In this document: positions 1 to 7,319 of the stretch, in pieces
Layout of the letters: the number at the start of each line of letters is the position of its first letter
Numbering within the stretch: position 1 is the first letter of the stretch
DNA from: DASYYE01 sp035946955
Lineage (GTDB): Bacteria; Actinomycetota; Actinomycetes; Streptosporangiales; Streptosporangiaceae
Length of the DNA stretch: 32,191 nucleotides
Direction: 5' to 3'
Assembly (NCBI GenBank): GCA_035946955.1
Contig: DASYYE010000482.1
Location: 1-32,191 of the forward strand
The notes under the pieces: model-generated
Told to the model about the DNA's origin: nothing
What the model saw: only the letters and a program-made list of their open reading frames with translations
Databases searched by the model: none
Position numbers and translations under genes: made by a program

Positions 1-128
1 AGGGCACAGACCACGCGGTCCACGTCCGCGGCAGTGTCGGCCGGGACCGTGCCAACGGGCTCGCCCGTCCAGCGGTCGTGCACGGTGGTGTGCTGGCGGG
101 CCGGCTGCAGTGTTCCGTCAACGAACAT
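1..128 (-). CDS. phpJ: Aldehyde dehydrogenase, N-terminal fragment (PhpJ-like)
   Basis: Only the first 42 codons are in the window; the gene continues off the left edge. Translation from the ATG at 128 begins MFVDGTLQPARQ and continues through WTGEPVGTVP and DTAADVDRVV. This is the usual start of the NAD(P)-dependent aldehyde dehydrogenase superfamily: a short strand, a substrate-entry segment, then the first helix. It follows the CPEP mutase gene by 33 bp with an AAGG-type ribosome site. In phosphinothricin tripeptide clusters an aldehyde dehydrogenase (PhpJ) oxidises phosphonoformaldehyde to phosphonoformate, and that role fits this operon. The assignment rests on the N-terminus and context only; the catalytic Cys is outside the window. 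Confidence 0.7.
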   Translation of the reverse strand, partial: MFVDGTLQPARQHTTVHDRWTGEPVGTVPADTAADVDRVVCA

Positions 129-161
129 GGCGCTTGCTGCCTTCGGTGGTCGCGGTGCCGG

Positions 162-1058
162 TCAGCCCTGGCCGTCCCCTTCGCGGACGAAGCGGGCCTC
201 GAGTTCGGAGATCGTGGAGTAGCCGAACACCTCGAAGAGCTCGGCGAAGGTCATCTTCAGTCCCTGCTCATCCCAGAAGCCCTGGGTGGTGCCGGTGTCC
301 CGCAGCGCGGCGAAGAGCTTGCGCAGCACGGCGGCCGCGGCCATCCAGCCGGACAGCGGGTAGATCGCCAGGTTGTAGCCGATGGCCTCCAGCTCCTTGG
401 TGGTCAGCCACGGCGTCTTCCCGCCCTCGACCATGTTGGCGAGCAGCGGAGCGTCGATCTCGTCACGGACCCGCTTCATCTCGTCGACGGTGAGCATGGC
501 CTCGAGGAAGATGCAGTCGGCACCGGCCGCGAGGTACTCCCGGGAGCGGCGGATGGCCTCGTCCAGGCCGAGTGCCTCGCGTGCGTCGGTCCTGGCGATG
601 ATGGTGAAGTCCTCGTCGACGCGGGCCTCGACGGCCGCCTCGATCTTGCCGGTCATCTCTTCCGTGCTGATCAGCCGCTTGCCTTCCAGGTGCCCACAGC
701 GCTTGGGGTTCGCCTGATCCTCCAGGTGGTAACCGACGATGCCGACACGCTCGAACTCCCGGGTCGCCCGCCAGACGGCCATGGCATTGCCGTAGCCAGC
801 GTCGGCATCCATGATCACCGGGACGTCCACGGCGAGCACGATGTTCTTGGCGTTGGTCGCCTGCTCGGACACGCTGGTGAAGCCGAGGTCGGGCAGGCCG
901 AGCATGCTGGCGGAGGTGCCGGAGCCGGTCATGTGCACCGCAGCGAAGCCGGTCTGCTGGATCACCCTGGCGCTCAGCGCGTCGTAGGCGCTGGGGACGA
1001 CCAGGATCTCCGGTGCGTTCATGAGTTCGCGGAAGGTGCGGGCCTTGGTGGTAGCCAT
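162..1058 (-). CDS. bcpB: Carboxyphosphonoenolpyruvate (CPEP) phosphonomutase
   Basis: 298 aa, ATG start with an AGAGGAC ribosome site. A member of the isocitrate lyase/PEP mutase superfamily: metal-binding DADAGYGN (84-91), LEDQ (112-115), KRCGHLEGK (119-127) with the family cysteine at 121, and ARTDA (155-159). It lacks the EDKxFPKxNS motif of true PEP mutases. As I remember the bialaphos CPEP mutase, the match is close along the whole length, including the opening KARTFRELMNAPEILVVPSA. Known function: decarboxylating rearrangement of CPEP to phosphinopyruvate, the step that makes the H-phosphinate. It lies 49 bp after the enolase-like gene that would make its substrate. Automatic annotation may call it methylisocitrate lyase; the context argues against that. 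Confidence 0.93.
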   Translation of the reverse strand: MATTKARTFRELMNAPEILVVPSAYDALSARVIQQTGFAAVHMTGSGTSASMLGLPDLGFTSVSEQATNAKNIVLAVDVPVIMDADAGYGNAMAVWRATREFERVGIVGYHLEDQANPKRCGHLEGKRLISTEEMTGKIEAAVEARVDEDFTIIARTDAREALGLDEAIRRSREYLAAGADCIFLEAMLTVDEMKRVRDEIDAPLLANMVEGGKTPWLTTKELEAIGYNLAIYPLSGWMAAAAVLRKLFAALRDTGTTQGFWDEQGLKMTFAELFEVFGYSTISELEARFVREGDGQG

Positions 1059-1107
1059 GTGGCGTCCTCTGCTTTCGTCGTGGTCGGCCGGTCCCGGAGC
1101 GATGCCA

Positions 1108-2304
1108 TCAGGTTGGTCGGCTGGGGGCGCTGTGCAGCGACTCGTCCAGCCTGAGCAGTTGGTTGTACTTGGCCAGCCGGTCGCCGCGGCGCGGCCCTCC
1201 TACCTTGATCAGTTCCGCGCCCACGGCGACCGCCAGGTCGCACATGGCGGTGTCCTCGGTCTCGCCCGAACGGTGTGACACGGCCAGCACCATCCCGGCC
1301 GCGCGGGCTGCGGCCGCTGCGGCGAGGGTGGCGGTGACGGTGCCCGCCTGGCTGAGTTTGAGCAGCACCCCGTCGGCAAGGCTCTGGTCGATCCGCGACT
1401 CGTCGGTCGCGAACAGGTCGTCACCGACGATCCGGGTGGACCGGGGGAGCACTGCGCGCAGCCCTCGCCACGCACTGGCCTCCGCGGGGTCGAACGGGTC
1501 CTCCAGGTAACTGAGCCCGTAGCTGGCCGCCAGCCGCGCCAGCACCCCCGCGAAGTCCTGGCAGCTGAGTTCGCCGGTGCCGAACCGGTACCGTCCCGGT
1601 GTCTGTGCCAGGTGCTCGGCCGCCACGTCCACCCCGAACGTGCACACGCTCGCGTGTCCGGCTGCAGCAGCGGCGTCATTGGCGAGCCCAAGCTGCTCCT
1701 CGCTGCCGGCGGGCACCACCAGGCCGCTGGACGCCGACAGCCCAACCGCGGGGAACCGCTGCGCGGCGAGGCGCTCCGCGGCACTGAACACCGCTCCCGC
1801 CACCTCGATGTCGCTGCGGAGCCCACCGGTCGCGGGCAGCACCATCACCTGCTGGAACCCCCGGGCAGGCGGGGGGAGGTGGATGCCGCCCGAAAAGACG
1901 TTGACCATCAGGGCGGGGACGGCTGGGATGCTCCCCGCCAGCCCTGCGAAGTAGGCGTAGAGCGGGACGCCGCAAGCCGCCGCAGCGGCCCGCGCGAACG
2001 CCAGCGAGGCCGCCAGGGTCACATCGGCTCCGGCCTCGCCCGCCTGGTACAGCCCGGCGAGGCGCCCGTCGTAGTCCGCCTGGTCCGCCACAGCTGACCC
2101 GGTGAGAGCGGCCTGCAGTGCTGGCGCGCTGAACGTGCCCAGTACCGGCTCGGGCCCGCGGCTGCGCTCCAGCCGTCCCGGCGCGATCGCCCGGGGCGCC
2201 GAGCCGGTCCCCTGGTGCCCGGAGCCGAGCGTCAGGTCCACCTCGACGGTGACCCGCGCCCGGGAGTCCAGGATGCCGCGCAGCCGCAGCCCCGAGACCT
2301 TCAT
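1108..2304 (-). CDS. phpH: Enolase-like CPEP synthase (PhpH-like)
   Basis: 398 aa; its ATG overlaps the stop of the upstream PGM-like gene (ATGA). Enolase features kept: LDSRA near the N-terminus (12-16), probable Mg ligands D226, E268 (LEDP) and D295 (GDD), K316 (LLK), SHRSGETED (343-351) and DRLAKYNQLLR (375-385) with K379. Features changed, aligning by eye: the catalytic loop SGAST reads PRAIAP; the QEF glutamate reads QQV (151-153); the GDEGG segment reads SASSG (190-194). Both acid/base glutamates of glycolytic enolase thus seem lost while the metal site and lysines stay. In phosphinothricin clusters the enolase homologue is assigned to making CPEP from CMP-phosphonoformate and a three-carbon glycolytic intermediate. 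It is not a housekeeping enolase. Confidence 0.88.
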   Translation of the reverse strand: MKVSGLRLRGILDSRARVTVEVDLTLGSGHQGTGSAPRAIAPGRLERSRGPEPVLGTFSAPALQAALTGSAVADQADYDGRLAGLYQAGEAGADVTLAASLAFARAAAAACGVPLYAYFAGLAGSIPAVPALMVNVFSGGIHLPPPARGFQQVMVLPATGGLRSDIEVAGAVFSAAERLAAQRFPAVGLSASSGLVVPAGSEEQLGLANDAAAAAGHASVCTFGVDVAAEHLAQTPGRYRFGTGELSCQDFAGVLARLAASYGLSYLEDPFDPAEASAWRGLRAVLPRSTRIVGDDLFATDESRIDQSLADGVLLKLSQAGTVTATLAAAAAARAAGMVLAVSHRSGETEDTAMCDLAVAVGAELIKVGGPRRGDRLAKYNQLLRLDESLHSAPSRPT

Positions 2305-3611
2305 GTCCGGGCCTCGTCGCGCGGGCCCAGCACGGCCGCCAGCAGGTCGCTGGCGCGACGCACGCCGAGGCCGCCGCTGCGGGCGGCGGACTCACCGAAC
2401 GTGCTGACGTCATCGGTGCCGGCCAACGGCCCCACTACCGTTGCCGGGACCAGGTCGGCGCTGTGCAGGCCGAGTTCGCATGGTGTTGCGTGGTCGCAGG
2501 TCACGACCAGTGTGTCGGCGGGCCCGAGTGCGGCGGCCAGGGGGCCCACGAAGTGCTCGTCGATCTGCTCGATCGCGCTCACCTTGTCGGCTGGCCGGTG
2601 GTCGTGGCCAGGTTCGTCCGGCCCCTTGAGATGGACGAAGACCACGTCGGCGGCATCGTCGAGCAACTGCGGGACCAGCAGCCGGTAGTAGTCCGCCTCG
2701 CTGCGCCCGGGTGCTTGCCGGGAGTGGGTGAAGCGGGCGCCGATCAGCTGGGCGACGCCCCGTTCGGCGGGTACCTGGCCGTACATGGACAGCGTCAGCC
2801 CGGTGCGTCCGGTGAACTGTGGCAGGACCGGGAGCGTGTCTCCGGCGTCGCGCACCAGCAGGAGGTTGGCGGGCAGGCGGCCGGCCACGCGGCGCCGGGC
2901 ATTGACCTCGCTGCTCTGCATGACCTTGGCGCTGGCGGCGACGAACTCGTTGACCAGCCGGGCGGTGGTGGCGGCCGCGGGGTCCGGCACCTGTGGTGCG
3001 CACGACAGCGGGGAAGCAGCAGGGGTGTCGACCGGCACGCCGAAGGGCCCGCGGCTGACAAAGCCCGGGTCGGTGTTGCCCACCTTGCCCGACAGGGGCG
3101 TGGTGCGGCTGGTGAGTGCCAGGATGCCCCGGTGGCGGCCGAACCCGGTCAGCCGGAACGTCACGCCGTCGCTCAGCCTGACCTGTTCGGTGATCTCGCT
3201 GACCAGTGCCGACTGGTCATCCTCGTCCAGGTCACGGGATGTGCGCCGGTCCAGGCGCCCGGTGTCCGGGTGCCAGCTCGCGAAGTTCACGCGGAACGCC
3301 ACCGAGTACCCGTCGGGCTGCCAGAAACCCATTCCCAGGCCCTCGAGCGGCCCGCGCCCGGTGTAGTAGGTCACCGGGTCGTAGCCGAGCAGGGCCATCG
3401 CACCCGAGTCAGACTCGGGGGGCACGTCAGGCGCGATCACTTCCAGGGCTGCAGAGCTGCCGCGCTGTGCGAGCGCGTCGAGGTGAGGGGTGGCAGCCGC
3501 CTCGAACGGCGTCCGGCCCGCCAGGGCGGGCACCGGGCGGTCGGCACCGCCGCACAGGGCCGTGATGACCACGCGCCCCGCGCGGCGGCCGTCAGCCGCG
3601 GATGCGCTCAT
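2301..3611 (-). CDS. phpG: Phosphoglycerate mutase-like protein (PhpG-like)
   Basis: 436 aa from the ATG at 3611 (MSASAADGRR), which overlaps the upstream nucleotidyltransferase gene by 20 nt. The frame stays open 21 codons upstream, but those codons lie inside the neighbour and look non-coding. It belongs to the cofactor-independent, archaeal-type phosphoglycerate mutases of the alkaline phosphatase superfamily: PPESDSGAMALLGYDP with the Ser/Asp nucleophile region, then YYTGRGPLEGLG, HLKGPDEPGHDH and TCDHATPCELGLHSADLVP with metal-binding Asp/His. Phosphinothricin clusters carry such a gene (PhpG) next to the enolase homologue, probably supplying or handling the phosphoglycerate partner used to build CPEP. 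The overlap with phpH implies translational coupling. The exact reaction is not shown by sequence. Confidence 0.85.
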   Translation of the reverse strand: MSASAADGRRAGRVVITALCGGADRPVPALAGRTPFEAAATPHLDALAQRGSSAALEVIAPDVPPESDSGAMALLGYDPVTYYTGRGPLEGLGMGFWQPDGYSVAFRVNFASWHPDTGRLDRRTSRDLDEDDQSALVSEITEQVRLSDGVTFRLTGFGRHRGILALTSRTTPLSGKVGNTDPGFVSRGPFGVPVDTPAASPLSCAPQVPDPAAATTARLVNEFVAASAKVMQSSEVNARRRVAGRLPANLLLVRDAGDTLPVLPQFTGRTGLTLSMYGQVPAERGVAQLIGARFTHSRQAPGRSEADYYRLLVPQLLDDAADVVFVHLKGPDEPGHDHRPADKVSAIEQIDEHFVGPLAAALGPADTLVVTCDHATPCELGLHSADLVPATVVGPLAGTDDVSTFGESAARSGGLGVRRASDLLAAVLGPRDEART

Positions 3612-4158
3612 CGATCCCACACTCCTTGATGACCCTGGCCACGGCGCCGGGCACGAGGTGCTCCCACTGCTCACCGGCGGCGATCGCGCGGCGTACCCGG
3701 CTGCCGCTGATGGGTTTGTCCGTGCGGCGCCACATCACCTCGGTCCGCAGGCCCAGCGCCTGGAAGCGGCCGAGTTTGGCGTCCCCCCACGCGTCGTAGA
3801 CGGTGAGGAGGTACACGGCGCCGGGGGGTGCGTAGTGCGCGAGGCGCTCGGGGAAGCTGTGGGGGAAAGGCACTATGCGCAGCCGGTCCCCGGCAACCCT
3901 CTCCTCAGCGAGTGCCGCCTCGACCATGAGGTAACGCTCGTAGAACGTGGCTGGGTTCGACTCCGGCCGTCCCCGGTCCGGGTCCGTGGCCTCCTCGGTG
4001 GTGGTCCATGGATCGGGGTTGGTGATGCCGACCACCAGGGTGTGGCACCGGGCCACGCCTGCCAGCAGGTACTCCAGGTGCCCGAGGTGCAGCGGCTGGA
4101 ACCGGCCGTGGATGACCGCCAGCGGGTGTGGTGCCTCGTTCGTCCCCACGGCGCTCAC
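3592..4158 (-). CDS. phpF: Nucleotidyltransferase (CMP-phosphonoformate synthase, PhpF-like)
   Basis: 188 aa; GTG start overlapping the decarboxylase stop (GTGA), with GGGAGG just upstream. A second GTG at 4149 is possible. Small HIGH-superfamily nucleotidyltransferase of the NMN adenylyltransferase type: HGRFQPLHLGH (17-27) holds the HxGH motif and ISGSRVRR (150-157) is the ISSTxxR-like phosphate-binding motif. In the phosphinothricin pathway PhpF transfers CMP from CTP to phosphonoformate, and its place between ppd and phpG/phpH matches that role. Without context it would be annotated as NMNAT or a cytidylyltransferase; base specificity cannot be read by eye. Confidence 0.87.
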   Translation of the reverse strand: MSAVGTNEAPHPLAVIHGRFQPLHLGHLEYLLAGVARCHTLVVGITNPDPWTTTEEATDPDRGRPESNPATFYERYLMVEAALAEERVAGDRLRIVPFPHSFPERLAHYAPPGAVYLLTVYDAWGDAKLGRFQALGLRTEVMWRRTDKPISGSRVRRAIAAGEQWEHLVPGAVARVIKECGIDERIRG

Positions 4159-5303
4159 CCGCCTCCCAGGTCCGCCATGACGAACGACCGGAACCTGCGC
4201 GCCACCTCAGCTGGTGACACCTTGGGGCGGCCCAGCCCGGCGGCCGACCCCGGCCGGATCGGCAGGTGCACGAATGCTGGCCCGCGGCCCGGCAGGCTGT
4301 CCAGCACTGCCACGGACAGGTCGTCCACTGACCGGCACGCGTGGACCTGTGCGTACCCGCAGGCGGCGGCCACGGCGGGGAGGTCCACGGCTGCCGAGAG
4401 GGTGCGCTGGCCGCCGGTGGAGTCGTGGACTCCGTTGTCGAGCACGATGTGGACGAGGTTCGGGGGACCGTGCACGCCGAGTGTCGCCAGGCTGCCGAGC
4501 CGCATCAGTGCCGCGCCGTCGCCGTCCACCACGACCACGGGCCGCTGGGTGTGCAATGCGGCACCAAGGCCGACGGTGGCTGCCGACCCCATCGCGCCGA
4601 CCATGTAGAAGTGCTGCTCCCGGTCGTCGAGCGTGTACAGCTCCCGGCTGCACTTGCCGGTGGTGGACACCACCGCGGCAGTGGGGGGCAGGTCTTTGAG
4701 CAGCCGCTCCAGCGCCTCGACGCGGGTCGGCGGCCCCCCGCTGGGCTCGTACCGGGTCAGCGTCGGCGTCCCCGGCGCCGGTGGCGCTTCGTCCAGCGGC
4801 TCGTCGGCGACCGTGCCCTTGGCCAGGATGAAGCCATAGGGCAGGGACCGCCGTTCGAGCGAGTCCCGGCAGGTCTCCAGGGCGGCCCGCACCTGCTCGG
4901 CGCTGCCGGGCACCAGTGCCCACTCGAGGTCACACAGCCGGAACAGGTCCGGTGTGATGCGGCCCATCAGTTCGTGCTGCGGCTCGTCCGGCTCACCAGG
5001 CCGGCCACGCCACGTCGCGATCACCACCGCGGGTATCCGGGCCGGGTACATCAGCGACGTCAGCGGGTTGGTCATGTTGCCGAGGCCGGAGTTCTGCGTG
5101 ATGGCGCAGCCGAGGCCGCCGGCCAGCCAGGCACCCGCGGCGACCGCCACGGCCTCGCCCTCCTGGGTCACGCTCAGGTAGCTCACGCCGGGGTCGCTGA
5201 TCACCCGGTTGATGAACGGCGTGAGATAAGAGCATGGGACACCGGCGACGGCGCTCACACCGAGGTCGGTGAGCCCGGCTAGCAGGGTGTCGGCACTGAT
5301 CAT
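4155..5303 (-). CDS. ppd: Phosphonopyruvate decarboxylase
   Basis: 382 aa from the ATG at 5303 (MISADTLLAGL), which overlaps the PEP mutase stop (ATGA); the longer open frame upstream lies inside that gene. ThDP-dependent decarboxylase in one chain: N-terminal pyrimidine-binding domain with the activating Glu (TQEGEAVAVAAG, E48) and C-terminal pyrophosphate domain (VDGDGAALMRLGSLATLG, then VLDN) giving the GDG-to-N metal-binding motif. The GVPCSYLTPFIN segment near residues 21-32 is typical of phosphonopyruvate and sulfopyruvate decarboxylases. It converts phosphonopyruvate to phosphonoacetaldehyde, pulling the unfavourable PEP mutase equilibrium. Coupling to ppm is the usual arrangement in phosphonate clusters. 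Confidence 0.95.
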   Translation of the reverse strand: MISADTLLAGLTDLGVSAVAGVPCSYLTPFINRVISDPGVSYLSVTQEGEAVAVAAGAWLAGGLGCAITQNSGLGNMTNPLTSLMYPARIPAVVIATWRGRPGEPDEPQHELMGRITPDLFRLCDLEWALVPGSAEQVRAALETCRDSLERRSLPYGFILAKGTVADEPLDEAPPAPGTPTLTRYEPSGGPPTRVEALERLLKDLPPTAAVVSTTGKCSRELYTLDDREQHFYMVGAMGSAATVGLGAALHTQRPVVVVDGDGAALMRLGSLATLGVHGPPNLVHIVLDNGVHDSTGGQRTLSAAVDLPAVAAACGYAQVHACRSVDDLSVAVLDSLPGRGPAFVHLPIRPGSAAGLGRPKVSPAEVARRFRSFVMADLGGG

Positions 5304-6244
5304 CGGCTGGCCTGCTCGGAGCCTGTGTTCCCGCTGGCGTAGAGGACCTCGTCCTCCTCCAGCTTCTGGTACTGGAACAGGCTGAAAACCTCCTTGAGTG
5401 GCGCCACGTGCTGTTCGACCCCGGCCAGGCCGCCGTCGGCGCGGATCTGCTGGCACACGTCTCGCATCGCGGTGAATGCCGCCCGCATGCTGTGGTTTGC
5501 CCAGATACACCCCGCGATGCCGAGCTCGCGGAAGTCGTCAACGGTCGGTGTGCAGTAGGTCGTAGGGGCTACGACGACCGGCACCCGCCTGTCCCACTGC
5601 GCCATGAACTCGGCGATCTGCACCGGCGTGGACACCTTGGAATGGATGAACAGCGCGTCGGCGCCAGCGGTGACATAGGCGTCGGCCCGGCTCAGTGCCT
5701 CCGCCACGGGGAGCCCCGCGATCAGCGCCTCGGTCCGGGCGACGACGACGAAGTCCGGGTGACGCTGTGCGTCCTTGCAGGCCCGGATCTTTCCGGCGAA
5801 CTCACCGGCTGGCACCAGCTGGTGCCCGCTGTCGCCACCGACAAAGGAGTTCATCTTGGGGAACTTCTTGTCTTCGATGCAGACTCCGGCCGCACCGACC
5901 CGCTCGGCGCGGGCGGAGAAGCGCCGGGCGGTGTTGAAGTTGCCGTAGCCGGCGTCGCCGTCCACGAGGATGGGGACAGGCACCGCCTCGGTCATGGTGG
6001 CGACCAGGGTGAGCAGTTCCGTCCACGATGCCTCGTCGCTGTCGCGGACACCCATCGCCGTGGACATGCACAGCCCGGACGCCCACAGTGCTTCGAAGCC
6101 CTCCGCCACGGCGATGCGCGCACTCAAGCCGTCGTGGACTCCCATGAGCTGGCACGGCGTCGTGCCGTGCAAACATTCCCTCAGCCGCCTGCCAGGCGTA
6201 GCCAAAGAGCTGGGATCACCACTCACGGCGCCGGTGACGTGCAC
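5300..6244 (-). CDS. ppm: Phosphoenolpyruvate phosphomutase
   Basis: 314 aa from the GTG at 6244, chosen because GGAGG (6250-6254) sits 5 nt upstream. A GTG at 6286 would add 14 residues but has no ribosome site. The diagnostic PEP mutase motif EDKKFPKMNS is at 124-133, with VDGDAGYGNF (94-103) carrying the Mg-binding aspartates and ARTEALIAG further on. This is the entry enzyme of nearly all phosphonate pathways: reversible PEP to phosphonopyruvate, forming the C-P bond. It overlaps ppd by 4 nt and follows phpE by 48 bp. The length agrees with my memory of the phosphinothricin-pathway Ppm. The EDKxFPKxNS motif rules out isocitrate or methylisocitrate lyase. Confidence 0.96.
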   Translation of the reverse strand: MHVTGAVSGDPSSLATPGRRLRECLHGTTPCQLMGVHDGLSARIAVAEGFEALWASGLCMSTAMGVRDSDEASWTELLTLVATMTEAVPVPILVDGDAGYGNFNTARRFSARAERVGAAGVCIEDKKFPKMNSFVGGDSGHQLVPAGEFAGKIRACKDAQRHPDFVVVARTEALIAGLPVAEALSRADAYVTAGADALFIHSKVSTPVQIAEFMAQWDRRVPVVVAPTTYCTPTVDDFRELGIAGCIWANHSMRAAFTAMRDVCQQIRADGGLAGVEQHVAPLKEVFSLFQYQKLEEDEVLYASGNTGSEQASR

Positions 6245-6249
6245 GGATA

Positions 6250-6254
6250 CCTCC
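6250..6254 (-). promoter_or_regulatory. Ribosome binding site deciding the ppm start
   Basis: GGAGG on the minus strand, 5 nt before the GTG at 6244. It favours this start over the upstream GTG at 6286. Confidence 0.75.
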
Positions 6255-6292
6255 AGATGCGGGAAGCGGCTCGGACGGGGGGACACGGTCGC

Positions 6293-7306
6293 TCAGGCGA
6301 CTCGGGATTCGGGCGGGTGCAGGCCCTCGCGCAGCACCGAACGGACGCCAGCGGCGACCCGGCGCCGCAGGCTCTCCTCCGACTCCGCCGACAGGAATGC
6401 CCGGTGTGAACTCACGACGACGTCGTCGCGGCCGAGGAGCTTGCGCGCCACCGGGCAGCGGTTCGGGTCCTCGGGGGAGAAGACGTCAGAGGCGAAGCCG
6501 CCAAGCCGCCCATCCTCCAGGGCACTGAGCACACAGCCGGGGTCAACGAGCGCGCCCCGTGCGGTGTTGACGAGCAGGGCCCTTGGCTTGACGTGGTCGA
6601 GTGCCGTGCCGCCGATGAGGTGGCGCGTCTGGCCGGTGAGGGCGCAATGCAGCACGATGGCGTCACAGCGGGAGAGCAGGTCGCCGAGTGACCCCACGCG
6701 GAACACGCCGTAGCCCGCCATCACGTCATCGGGGACGTACGGGTCCACCGCGAGTACCTGCCGGTAGAAAGGCTGGAGCTTGCGTGCGGTCACCCGGCCG
6801 ATGCGGCCGAACCCGACGATGCCGACGTCGCACGCGGACGTGCGGCGCGGGATCCCGCCGCGGTGGATGCCCCACTGGTCGGCGCGCACCAGACGGTCCT
6901 GCACACACACGCCGCGTTCGAGCGCGAGCAGCAGGGCCACGGTGTGCGTGCTCACCTCGGCGCCGCAGTAGTCGGGGATGTTGAAGCCGGCGATGCCGCT
7001 ACGGGCCAGCAGCGGCAGGTTGAGGTTGTCCACTCCCACGCCGGATCGCGCAATGACCTTGCACCGGGGGCTGACGGCCGCGACGAGTTCCTCGGTGACC
7101 TCGGCTCTGTAGACGACCAGTGCGTCCGCACCCCGCACGTAGTCCAGGAACTCCTCTCCCGCAGTGACGTAGCCGCCGCCGTCGCGGGGGCCGATGTCGA
7201 GGACGACATCAGGCCCGAGGACGGACCGCTCGAGGTCGGCCAGTGAGGGGTCCAGTTGCCCCTGGGCGTCCAGGGCCCAGGCGGGGTCCGTGTACACCAC
7301 GCGCAT
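6293..7306 (-). CDS. phpE: NAD-dependent D-2-hydroxyacid dehydrogenase (PhpE-like)
   Basis: 337 aa from the ATG at 7306; GAGGAG lies 7 nt upstream, so the GTG at 7321 is rejected. D-isomer 2-hydroxyacid dehydrogenase fold: Rossmann motif GFGRIG (165-170) with Asp188 ending the second strand (NAD preference), and catalytic residues R250 (NTARGALVD), E279 (SPED) and H301 (SSHRAF). Annotators would call it phosphoglycerate dehydrogenase, but it is about 340 aa and has no C-terminal ACT or serine-binding domain. In the phosphinothricin pathway PhpE oxidises hydroxymethylphosphonate to phosphonoformaldehyde, and it directly follows the dioxygenase gene that makes this substrate. Confidence 0.9.
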   Translation of the reverse strand: MRVVYTDPAWALDAQGQLDPSLADLERSVLGPDVVLDIGPRDGGGYVTAGEEFLDYVRGADALVVYRAEVTEELVAAVSPRCKVIARSGVGVDNLNLPLLARSGIAGFNIPDYCGAEVSTHTVALLLALERGVCVQDRLVRADQWGIHRGGIPRRTSACDVGIVGFGRIGRVTARKLQPFYRQVLAVDPYVPDDVMAGYGVFRVGSLGDLLSRCDAIVLHCALTGQTRHLIGGTALDHVKPRALLVNTARGALVDPGCVLSALEDGRLGGFASDVFSPEDPNRCPVARKLLGRDDVVVSSHRAFLSAESEESLRRRVAAGVRSVLREGLHPPESRVA

Positions 7307-7313
7307 GTGGGCG

Positions 7314-7319
7314 CTCCTC
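7314..7319 (-). promoter_or_regulatory. Ribosome binding site deciding the phpE start
   Basis: GAGGAG on the minus strand, 7 nt upstream of the ATG at 7306. It overlaps the phpD stop region, consistent with coupled translation. Confidence 0.75.

Noticed and set aside
78..1154. Long plus-strand open frame over the CPEP mutase gene (and similar ones over phpG, ppm and pmi)
   Set aside because: Antisense by-product of high GC coding on the other strand; no family motif, while the minus-strand frames match known enzymes throughout.
162..6244. Reading Ppm and BcpB as methylisocitrate or isocitrate lyases, and PhpG/PhpH/Pmi as housekeeping enzymes
   Set aside because: The EDKxFPKxNS motif, altered enolase residues, the HEPD neighbour and operon overlaps all point to the phosphinate pathway.
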